Source: Poriferisodalis sp964484385 (GTDB taxonomy: Bacteria > Actinomycetota > Acidimicrobiia > Acidimicrobiales > Poriferisodalaceae). Taken from it: 12,620 nucleotides of DNA. The stretch covers positions 1 to 12,620 of the forward strand of contig CAZAFV010000079.1 of the NCBI GenBank assembly GCA_964484385.1, given 5' to 3'. The position numbers were made by a program, and so were the translations under genes. Positions 1-6,438 of this stretch are shown one piece after another (position 1 is the first letter of the stretch; the number at the start of each line of letters is the position of its first letter). A model generated the notes under the pieces. That model was not told the origin of the DNA. It worked only from the letters and a program-made list of their open reading frames with translations, and did not search any database.

Positions 1-1
1 C

Positions 2-142
2 GGCCCGTTCCGGGTGAAGATCCGCACGCCCAGCTTCAGCAACATCTCGGTGGTGCCGTGGGTGATGCGGGGCACCTACGTGCCCGACATCATCACCATC
101 CTCGGCTCGCTGTACTTCATCCTCGGGGATATCGACCGATGA
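2..142 (+). CDS. nuoD: NADH-quinone oxidoreductase subunit D, C-terminal 46 residues (partial)
   Basis: This is the 3' end of a gene that enters from the left edge. The frame starting at base 2 reads 46 residues and ends with ILGDIDR and TGA at 140-142. The ending D-I-I-x-I-x-G-S-(x)-G-D-I-D-R is the typical C terminus of NuoD, the 49-kDa subunit that forms the quinone pocket together with NuoB and NuoH in the peripheral arm of complex I. The upstream residues (VKIRTPSFSN, then a stretch ending VPDIITILGS) match the NuoD pattern of R-x-K-I-R-x-P-x-F followed by the closing helix. The stop overlaps the nuoH start as ATGA, so the two are translationally coupled. The rest of the protein, including the quinone-binding His and Tyr, lies outside the window. 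The family call is strong; the short length leaves a small chance of another [NiFe]-hydrogenase-large-subunit relative, but the nuoH neighbour makes that unlikely. Confidence 0.85.
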   Translation, partial: GPFRVKIRTPSFSNISVVPWVMRGTYVPDIITILGSLYFILGDIDR

Positions 143-1167
143 TCGGGGCACTGGGCCTGGCGTACTGGGCCGAGACCAGCATCAAGCTGGGCGTGGCACT
201 CATCGTCATCCCCACGGCCGCGCTCATGCTGGGCTACCTGTTCCTGCTCAAGATGATGGCGTTCATGCAGAGCCGGCTCGGCCCCCAAGACGTCGGCCCC
301 TACGGCACGCTGCAGCTCATCGCCGACGCGGTGAAGTTCCTGCAGAAGGAAGACATCCACCCCGCCGCCGCCGATCGGCGAGTCTTCCGGGCAGCCCCGG
401 TGGTGGTGCTGGCGTCGTCGTTCCTGCTCTTCGTGGTGCTGCCCACCGGCCCCGACGCAGTGGTGGAGAACCTCGACACGGGGATCTTCTACGCGATGGC
501 GGTCTCGTCGCTGTCGGTGCTGGGCGTGCTGATGGCGGGCTGGGCGTCGGCCAACAAGTACGCCTTGCTCGGCGGCCTGCGAGCGGCGGGCCAGCTCATC
601 GCATATGAGCTGCCGCTGATCCTCGCCGTCATGGGTGTGGTCATCCAGGCCGATTCGCTCAATTTGCAGGAGATCGTGCGTGCCCAGGCCGAGGGCGAGA
701 TCTTCGGCTTCGGCCTCATCGGCAACCCGTTCATCCTGACGCAGTTCATCGGCTTTCTGATCTTCATGATCTCCGCCCAGGCGGAGCTGACCCAGACGCC
801 GTTCGACATGCCCGTGGCCGAGACCGAGCTCGTCGGCGGCTTCCACGTGGAGTACACGGGCTTCCGCTTCCTGCTGTTCTTCATGGCCGAAGTGGCCACG
901 GCGTTCGCCTTCTCGGCGCTCGCCACCGTGATGTTCCTGGGCGGCTGGTGGATCCCCGGCTTCGACTTCAACGCGCCGGTGCTCAACGTGCTCGGCCCGG
1001 TCGTGATGCTCGTGAAGATCCTGGTGGTGGCCTTCATCATCTTCTGGATCCGCTTCACCTACCCCCGCCTGCGCGAAGACCAGCTCCAGAAGTTCGCCTG
1101 GAAGGTCCTCATCCCGCTGTCGCTCGCGAACATCGTCGTGACCGGAATCTTCAAGGTGGTGCTGTAG
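139..1167 (+). CDS. nuoH: NADH-quinone oxidoreductase subunit H (ND1 homologue)
   Basis: This 342-residue, eight-helix membrane protein joins the peripheral and membrane arms of complex I and forms much of the quinone tunnel. The ATG at 139 overlaps the nuoD stop as ATGA. An in-frame ATG at 58 lies inside nuoD, and its extra 27 residues (rich in Arg and His) are not NuoH-like, so it is rejected. Family signatures are visible in order: a first loop with QSRLGPQDVGPYG (about 45-56) and KFLQKEDIHP (66-75); GWASANKYALLGGLRAAGQ (134-152); the quinone-site loop with PFDMPVAETELVGGFHVEY (221-239); and WIRFTYPRLREDQL (303-316). Asp223, Glu228, Glu230 and Glu238 match conserved acidic residues of the E. 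coli protein (D213, E218, E220 and E228). The position matching E. coli E216 is Val226, which is odd for the family. The length is normal. nuoI starts 2 bases after the stop. Confidence 0.97.
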   Translation: MIGALGLAYWAETSIKLGVALIVIPTAALMLGYLFLLKMMAFMQSRLGPQDVGPYGTLQLIADAVKFLQKEDIHPAAADRRVFRAAPVVVLASSFLLFVVLPTGPDAVVENLDTGIFYAMAVSSLSVLGVLMAGWASANKYALLGGLRAAGQLIAYELPLILAVMGVVIQADSLNLQEIVRAQAEGEIFGFGLIGNPFILTQFIGFLIFMISAQAELTQTPFDMPVAETELVGGFHVEYTGFRFLLFFMAEVATAFAFSALATVMFLGGWWIPGFDFNAPVLNVLGPVVMLVKILVVAFIIFWIRFTYPRLREDQLQKFAWKVLIPLSLANIVVTGIFKVVL

Positions 1168-1169
1168 AG

Positions 1170-1787
1170 ATGCCACAACTTCCCGGACTGCTGAAAGGCC
1201 TTGGCGTGACGGCGCGCACCGCGATGCGCACGCTGTTCCCCAAGCGGGGCATGCGCACGCTCATCCCTGCGCCCCAGCAGGGCTCGGTCACCGTGCAGTA
1301 CCCGCACGAGAAGGAAGCCCCGCCCGACCGCGCCCGGGGCGTGATCGCCCTGCACGAGGAGAACTGCACGGCCTGCATGCTGTGCTCTCGCTCGTGCCCC
1401 GACTGGTGCATCTACATCGAGGGCCACAAAGTGAAAGCCCCGCCCCGGCGTGCCGGCGGTGCAGTCCGCTCGGTCAATGTGGTCGACCGGTTCGACATTG
1501 ACTATGCGCTGTGCATGTACTGCGGCATCTGCGTGGAGGTGTGCCCGTTCGACGCGCTGTTCTGGTCGCCCGAGTACGAGTACTCCGAACCCCACATCGC
1601 CGACCTTCTGCACGACCGGATCCGGCTCAGCGAGTGGATGGAGACCGTGCCGGAGTTTCTCGAGTACGAGCCTGGCTCGGAGCAGAAGGTGCGCAAGGTT
1701 CCCGACTTCGGCACTGATGATTTCGCGCCGGCGCGCAAGCTCGAAGCCGATGGCGCTCGCGAGCTCGCGTCTGGAGCGGGGAGCTAG
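1170..1787 (+). CDS. nuoI: NADH-quinone oxidoreductase subunit I, 2x[4Fe-4S] ferredoxin-type
   Basis: This 205-residue peripheral-arm protein carries the two [4Fe-4S] clusters (N6a and N6b in complex I nomenclature) that pass electrons towards NuoB and quinone. Both binding motifs are complete. The first has C66, C69, C72 and C76 followed by Pro; the second has C115, C118, C121 and C125 followed by Pro (CMYCGICVEVCP). An additional Cys80 lies just after the first motif. The N-terminal region is amphipathic and fits the membrane-anchoring helix of the family. The C-terminal tail beyond about residue 145 is charged and extends past the TYKG/ICP core, as often seen in actinobacterial NuoI. ATG at 1170 is preceded by AGGTGG about 10 bases upstream and lies 2 bases after nuoH. 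The longer open frame back to 948 only overlaps nuoH and is not used. nuoJ follows after 8 bases. Confidence 0.96.
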   Translation: MPQLPGLLKGLGVTARTAMRTLFPKRGMRTLIPAPQQGSVTVQYPHEKEAPPDRARGVIALHEENCTACMLCSRSCPDWCIYIEGHKVKAPPRRAGGAVRSVNVVDRFDIDYALCMYCGICVEVCPFDALFWSPEYEYSEPHIADLLHDRIRLSEWMETVPEFLEYEPGSEQKVRKVPDFGTDDFAPARKLEADGARELASGAGS

Positions 1788-1795
1788 GACGCCCG

Positions 1796-2290
1796 ATGGT
1801 TGCGCAGAACATCGCCTTCGGCATCATCGCGGCCATCACCGTGGCGGCCGCGCTGGGGATGGTGACGACGCGCAACATCGTGCACGCAGCACTGTTCCTG
1901 GTTGCGGTGCTGGGCGGTCTCGCAGCCAACTACGTGCTCCTCACCGCCGAGTTCATTGCCACCACGCAGGTGCTCGTCTACATCGGCGCTGTGATGGTGC
2001 TGTTCCTGTTCGGCATCATGCTCACCCGGGCGCCGATCGGGCGAATACCCCAGATGACCGGGGCCACCTGGCCGGTTGCCGCGCTGTCGGCGCTGGCCTT
2101 GGGCGGCATCACCGTCTACGCCCTCATCGACCGCTTCGGCACCGACTCGCTGGCCACCGACAACACGGTGTTCCGCACGGCCGATGTCTCCGACTCGGTC
2201 TTCTCCCAATACATCATCCCGTTCGAAGCCGTCTCGGTGCTGCTGCTGGCCGCACTGATCGGCGCTGTCGTGCTGGCGCGCAGGGACTGA
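1796..2290 (+). CDS. nuoJ: NADH-quinone oxidoreductase subunit J (ND6 homologue)
   Basis: This 164-residue integral membrane subunit has five predicted helices (about 5-22, 28-48, 55-77, 88-107 and 137-159), the family number. The third helix contains VLVYIGAVMVLFLFGIML (59-76), the most conserved stretch of NuoJ. In complex I structures this is the helix with the pi-bulge near the Y-x-G that couples quinone chemistry to the proton channels. GMVTTRNIVHAALFL (21-35) matches the typical second-helix entry. The start ATG at 1796 lies 8 bases after nuoI, with GGGGAG at 1778-1783 and AGGA at 1786-1789 as possible ribosome binding sites, both inside or just after the nuoI end. The frame is intact and the length ordinary. 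The function is read from family membership and its position between nuoI and nuoK. Confidence 0.95.
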   Translation: MVAQNIAFGIIAAITVAAALGMVTTRNIVHAALFLVAVLGGLAANYVLLTAEFIATTQVLVYIGAVMVLFLFGIMLTRAPIGRIPQMTGATWPVAALSALALGGITVYALIDRFGTDSLATDNTVFRTADVSDSVFSQYIIPFEAVSVLLLAALIGAVVLARRD

Positions 2291-2306
2291 GGCGGGGGTT
2301 GAGTTC

Positions 2307-2606
2307 ATGTTGCTGAACCAGTTCCTGCTGCTCGGTGCGCTGCTGTTCGCAGTCGGCGTCTATGGCGTGCTGGCGCGCCGCAACGGCGTGATGGTGCTGA
2401 TGTCGATCGAGCTGATGCTCAACGCCGTCAACCTCAACCTGGTGGCGTTCGGGCTGCAGCACGACGTGGTGTCGGGGCAGGTCTTCGCCCTGTTCATCAT
2501 TGCGGTCGCAGCGGCCGAGGTCGGCGTGGGCTTGGCCATCGTGCTGCTGCTGTATCGCAACCGCAAGTCGATCGCGGTCGACGAGTTCGACCTGATGAAG
2601 GGCTGA
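2307..2606 (+). CDS. nuoK: NADH-quinone oxidoreductase subunit K (ND4L homologue)
   Basis: This 99-residue protein with three transmembrane helices has the usual NuoK size. Two glutamates essential for proton pumping in the family are present within helices. Glu35 lies in SIELMLNAVNLNL and Glu71 lies in AAAEVGVGLAIVLLLYR; they correspond to E. coli Glu36 and Glu72. These residues belong to the central hydrophilic axis that links the quinone site to the antiporter-like subunits NuoN, NuoM and NuoL. The ATG at 2307 follows a purine-rich GGCGGGGG run about 8 bases upstream, and nuoJ ends 16 bases before the start. nuoL begins 10 bases after the stop. Nothing is unusual. Confidence 0.97.
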   Translation: MLLNQFLLLGALLFAVGVYGVLARRNGVMVLMSIELMLNAVNLNLVAFGLQHDVVSGQVFALFIIAVAAAEVGVGLAIVLLLYRNRKSIAVDEFDLMKG

Positions 2607-2616
2607 GCGCGCGCGT

Positions 2617-4818
2617 ATGTGGTCTTGGATCCTTGAGAGCGTTCTCGAGAACGCGTTTCTCATCCCGCTGATCCCGGCGGTCTCGTTCCTCGTCATCCTG
2701 CTGTTCGGACGCAGCGTCATCGGCGCCGAGCGGGTCCACAAGGTGGGCATCACCGCGGTCGGCATCGTGTGGGTGCTCTCGATGATCGTGGCGGTCTCGT
2801 GGATCACCCGGGTGGAAGACAGCACCTCGTACAAGTCCGACGACGCCGAGCACGCCCAGATAGCCGTCAACGAGGGGCTGAGCGCTTCAAGCGCCGGAGG
2901 GCTTGACGGTGAGTTGTACCTCGCCGCCGAAGACGACGGCCACGGCGATGACGGACATGGCTACGCCACCACCGAGCCGGTCATCTCCGAGGTCGACGGC
3001 TGGTGGTCGAGCAGTGGCGTCGACTTCGCCGTGGGAACGCTGGTGGACGGCCAGACGGTGCTGCTGCTGATCGTGGTGACGTCGATCTCGTTGCTGGTGC
3101 ACATCTATTCCAGCGAGTACGTCAAGGACGACCGGCGATTCGTCCACTACTACGCCTTCCTGAGCCTGTTCACCGCCTCGATGCTCTTCTTCGTCATGGC
3201 CCAGAACCTGGTCCAGATGATCGTGGGCTGGGAGCTGGTGGGCGTGTGCAGCTTCGTGCTCATCGGGCACTGGTGGGAGGAACGCCCCAACACCGACGCG
3301 GCGGTGAAGGCCTTCCTGACGAACCGTGTCGGCGACATCGGCCTGCTGGTCGGCGTCGTCATCCTGTTCGGTACCTTCGGCACCTTCGACATCGACAAGA
3401 TCAATCGCGCCGTCGGCGAGATGGGCAGCGAAGTTCACTTCGCCATGCTCATAGCGTCGATAGCGCTGATGGCGGCGGTGTGCTCCAAGTCGGGCCAGTT
3501 CCCGCTGCACACGTGGCTGCCCGACGCCATGGCGGGGCCCACGCCGGTCTCCGCGCTCATCCACGCTGCGACGATGGTCGTGGCGGGCGTGTTCATGATC
3601 GGCCGGCTGTACCCGGTCTTCTTCGAGGGCTTCTCCATCGGCACCTCGTCCATCAACCTGATGGCGTTCATCGGCGGCTTCACGGCGCTGATCGGCGCCG
3701 GGCTGGCTTTCGCCCAGTGGGACATCAAGAAGGTGCTGGCGTACTCCACCGTCAGCCAGCTCGGCTACATGGTGATGGCGCTGGGCGTGGGCGCGTGGAC
3801 CGCCGCCATGTTCCACCTATTCACGCACGCGTTCTTCAAGGCCTGCCTGTTCCTGGGGGCCGGCTCGGTCAGCCACGCCGCCCACCACACCTTCGACATG
3901 CGAGAGATGGGCGGCTTGCGCAAGTACATGCCGCACACGTACAAGACGTTCGTGATCTCGACGCTGGCGCTGGCGGGTGTGTTCCCGTTTGCGGGCTTCT
4001 GGTCGAAGGACGAGATCCTGCTCGGGGCCTTCGCAGGGCAGGAAAGCGCCTACCCGCTCATGCTGATCTTCGGTTGCGTAGTGGCGCTGATGACCGCCGC
4101 CTACATGACCCGGGTGATCTGGTACACGTTCTGGGGCGAGTACCGGGGCCACGGCCACCCGCACGAGTCGCCCAAGGTGATGACCGTGCCGCTGTGGATC
4201 CTGGCGGCCATGGCGGTGGTGGCCGGTGCGTTCAACCTGCCGACGCCGGTGATGAAGATCTTCGGCCTCGAAGGCTTGGCACATCTGGTGCAGACCTACG
4301 CCGAGCCCACCCACTACCTGAATGCGATCGGCCTGTCGCATCCCCCCCCGTCGTTCTGGCTGGCAGTCGTGGGCCTCGTGCTGGCGCTGGCCGGCATCGC
4401 CATCACGTTCATGTACTTCTGGCGCAACGCCGGGCCGCACGGGCTCACCGAGCGCAACCGCTACGCCAAGGCGGGGTACACGTTCCTCGAGCAGAAGTAC
4501 TACCTCGACCACCTCTACACCGACATCGTGGTCGGCTCGATCAAGGCGCCGATTGCCCGCGGCGCCAACTGGGTCAACAACAACGTGATCGACAAGATCG
4601 TCAACACCGCCGGCGAGGGCGCCCGCGACAGCGGCCGCTGGATCTACCGCTGGATCGACCAGGGCACCATCGACAACACCGTCAATGCGCTCGGCAGCGG
4701 TGCCGATGCCGGCGGTCAGGGTCTGCGGGTGATGCAGACCGGCAGGGTCCAGAACTACGGCTCGCTGCTGTTCGGCACCGCGGCCGTGGTCGCCATCGTG
4801 TTCGTGATCGTCCTGTGA
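2617..4818 (+). CDS. nuoL: NADH-quinone oxidoreductase subunit L (ND5 homologue), with enlarged N-terminal loop
   Basis: This 733-residue antiporter-like subunit (Mrp family) sits at the distal end of the membrane arm and translocates protons. Key residues are present: Glu206 in GWELVG (helix 5), Lys291 in CSKSGQFPLHTWLPDAMAGP (helix 7), His316 in SALIHAATMV (helix 8), the DIKKVLAYST segment (369-378) and Lys408 in THAFFKA. The end is typical of NuoL: after a helix at about 577-600 comes the long lateral-helix region with QKYYLDHLYTDIV (626-638) and R-V-M-Q-T-G-R-V-Q-N-Y (704-714), then a last helix (about 715-733). It is longer than many NuoL proteins (about 610-650), mainly from a hydrophilic stretch at about residues 65-130, rich in Asp, Glu, Gly and His and containing a repeated DDGHG at 106-115. 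This lies between helices 2 and 3. A run of eight C at 4342-4349 encodes part of SHPPPS and leaves the frame intact. ATG at 2617 is 10 bases after nuoK. Confidence 0.97.
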   Translation: MWSWILESVLENAFLIPLIPAVSFLVILLFGRSVIGAERVHKVGITAVGIVWVLSMIVAVSWITRVEDSTSYKSDDAEHAQIAVNEGLSASSAGGLDGELYLAAEDDGHGDDGHGYATTEPVISEVDGWWSSSGVDFAVGTLVDGQTVLLLIVVTSISLLVHIYSSEYVKDDRRFVHYYAFLSLFTASMLFFVMAQNLVQMIVGWELVGVCSFVLIGHWWEERPNTDAAVKAFLTNRVGDIGLLVGVVILFGTFGTFDIDKINRAVGEMGSEVHFAMLIASIALMAAVCSKSGQFPLHTWLPDAMAGPTPVSALIHAATMVVAGVFMIGRLYPVFFEGFSIGTSSINLMAFIGGFTALIGAGLAFAQWDIKKVLAYSTVSQLGYMVMALGVGAWTAAMFHLFTHAFFKACLFLGAGSVSHAAHHTFDMREMGGLRKYMPHTYKTFVISTLALAGVFPFAGFWSKDEILLGAFAGQESAYPLMLIFGCVVALMTAAYMTRVIWYTFWGEYRGHGHPHESPKVMTVPLWILAAMAVVAGAFNLPTPVMKIFGLEGLAHLVQTYAEPTHYLNAIGLSHPPPSFWLAVVGLVLALAGIAITFMYFWRNAGPHGLTERNRYAKAGYTFLEQKYYLDHLYTDIVVGSIKAPIARGANWVNNNVIDKIVNTAGEGARDSGRWIYRWIDQGTIDNTVNALGSGADAGGQGLRVMQTGRVQNYGSLLFGTAAVVAIVFVIVL

Positions 4819-4873
4819 GCAGTGAGATGACGCAAGCAAAGAAACAGAGTCGTAACCGAGAGGGAGCTTCCTA
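4819..4873 (+). promoter_or_regulatory. nuoL-nuoM spacer with nuoM ribosome binding site
   Basis: This 55-base gap is the longest inside the operon. GAGAGGGAG at 4858-4866 contains a good Shine-Dalgarno core (AGGGAG) 7 bases before the GTG at 4874, which fixes that GTG as the nuoM start. The gap also contains a 15-codon frame starting at ATG 4827 whose TAG (4872-4874) overlaps the nuoM GTG by one base. There is no hairpin followed by T residues, so no internal terminator is seen. Confidence 0.55.
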
Positions 4874-6436
4874 GTGGACGCAACTGGATTCGACGCTTGG
4901 GCGCTGACGCTCGCGGTGTTCCTGCCAGCCGTCGGCGCGCTCGTGATGATGGCAGTGCCCCGTGCGCGCGAGCTTGAGCTGAAGGCCATCGCGCTGGTGT
5001 CGTCGCTGGCGTCGCTGGCGGTCGGCGTGTACCTGCTGACCGCGTTCGACTACGGCCGGGCCGGGACGCTGCAGTTCGTGGTGGACAAGGGCTGGATCAA
5101 CGCCATCGACGCCGACTACATCATGGGGCTCGACGGGCTGTCGCTGCCGCTGCTGATCCTGTCGATGGTGATCATCCCGCTGTGCGTGATCTACTCGTGG
5201 GAGCACATCCCCGAGCCGGGCAACGCCAAGGCCTTCCTGATCCTGATGCTGATCCTGGCATCGGGCATGAACGGCACCTTCGTGGCGCAGGACCTCATCT
5301 TGTTCTTCGTCTTTTTCGAGGTCGTGCTGCTGCCGATGTACTTCATGATCGGCGTGTGGGGCGGCGAGAACCGCCGCTACGCCTCGCTGAAGTTCTTCCT
5401 CTTCACGCTGTTCGGCTCGGCGCTGATGATCGTCAGCTTCGTGGCCCTGTACTTCGTGGCCACCGGAGCGAACGGGCTCGACCTGCGCAGCTTCGACATG
5501 CGCGTGCTGGCTGATGCCGCCGGCGGCGATCTGGCCCGGGGCACCCAGGCGATCATCTTCGCCGGCCTGTTCATGGGCTTCGGCATCAAGGTGCCGATGT
5601 TCCCGTTCCATACGTGGCTGCCCGACGCGCACACCGAGGCACCCACCGTGGGCTCGGTGATCCTGGCGGCCATCTTGCTGAAGCTCGGCACCTACGGCTT
5701 CGTGCGGATCGCGCTGCCGTTCCTGCCCGAAGGCGCTGCGGCGTGGGCGCCGTGGATCGGCCTGCTGGCGGTGATCGGCATCATCTACGGCGCCCTGGGA
5801 TGCCTGGCGCAGACCGACATGAAACGCCTCATCGCCTTCAGCTCGGTGGCGCACATGGGTTTCGTGATGCTCGGCATCGCCACGCTCACCCCGATCGGTA
5901 TCAATGCCGCCGTGTTCGGCATGGTGGCCCACGGGATCATCACGGGGATGTTGTTCTTCTTGGCCGGCTCGGTGAAGGAGCGCTACCACACGCTGGAGAT
6001 CAACCGGCTGGGCGGCCTGCTGAAGTCGGCCCCGCGCATGGGCTGGATCCTGGCCATCTCTGCGATGGCGTCGCTGGGCCTGCCCGGCTTGGCGGGCTTC
6101 TGGGGCGAGTTCCCGGCGATCCTGTCGGCCTACAACCCGGGCGCAGGACTGTCTGAGGAGATCTTCCGCATCTACATGGTGATTGCCGCGGTGGGCACGG
6201 TGTTCGCGGCGGGCTACCTGCTGTGGCTGTTCCAGCGCAGTGCGTTCGGCGAGCCCAAGCCCGAATGGGAAGGTCACGTGATCGCCGATGTGAACCGCTA
6301 CGAGTGGGCAGCGTGGACGCCGCTCATCATTGCGATGGTGCTCTTCGGCTGGGTGCCCGGGCTGATCTTCGGCGTGGTCGATGACGTGTCGATCGGCATC
6401 GCCGAGAGCATCAGCGCAGCGGTGGGCGGGAGCTAG
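4874..6436 (+). CDS. nuoM: NADH-quinone oxidoreductase subunit M (ND4 homologue)
   Basis: This 520-residue antiporter-like proton-pumping subunit of the complex I membrane arm has about 14 helices. The proton-channel residues are all found at a constant offset of five from the E. coli protein: Glu149 in FFVFFEVVLLPMYFMIG (E144), Lys239 in GFGIKVPMFPFHTWLPDAH (K234), Lys270 in ILLKLGTYGF (K265) and Glu412 in FWGEFPAI (E407). Further signatures are WGGENRRYASLKFFLFT (163-179) and TDMKRLIAFSSVAHMGF (314-330). The length is ordinary. The start is a GTG at 4874, supported by the AGGGAG seven bases upstream; no better ATG lies nearby in frame. nuoN begins 2 bases after the stop, so the two are tightly coupled. 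Confidence 0.97.
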   Translation: MDATGFDAWALTLAVFLPAVGALVMMAVPRARELELKAIALVSSLASLAVGVYLLTAFDYGRAGTLQFVVDKGWINAIDADYIMGLDGLSLPLLILSMVIIPLCVIYSWEHIPEPGNAKAFLILMLILASGMNGTFVAQDLILFFVFFEVVLLPMYFMIGVWGGENRRYASLKFFLFTLFGSALMIVSFVALYFVATGANGLDLRSFDMRVLADAAGGDLARGTQAIIFAGLFMGFGIKVPMFPFHTWLPDAHTEAPTVGSVILAAILLKLGTYGFVRIALPFLPEGAAAWAPWIGLLAVIGIIYGALGCLAQTDMKRLIAFSSVAHMGFVMLGIATLTPIGINAAVFGMVAHGIITGMLFFLAGSVKERYHTLEINRLGGLLKSAPRMGWILAISAMASLGLPGLAGFWGEFPAILSAYNPGAGLSEEIFRIYMVIAAVGTVFAAGYLLWLFQRSAFGEPKPEWEGHVIADVNRYEWAAWTPLIIAMVLFGWVPGLIFGVVDDVSIGIAESISAAVGGS

Positions 6437-6438
6437 CG

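Noticed and set aside
58..138. Longer nuoH start at ATG 58
   Set aside because: The extra 27 residues are a shifted reading of the nuoD end, rich in Arg and His, and unlike any NuoH N terminus. ATG 139 with the ATGA overlap is the standard arrangement.
76..1176. Long - strand open frame opposite nuoH
   Set aside because: It is rich in His, Glu, Gln and Arg as expected for the complement of a GC-rich membrane-protein gene, with no recognisable domain. Similar frames lie opposite nuoL, nuoM and nuoN.
3003..4874. 623-codon + strand frame overlapping nuoL
   Set aside because: It is a +2 shadow of nuoL with Arg, Gly and His-rich content, while nuoL itself is intact with all signatures. Only its last 15 codons in the nuoL-nuoM gap were considered separately.
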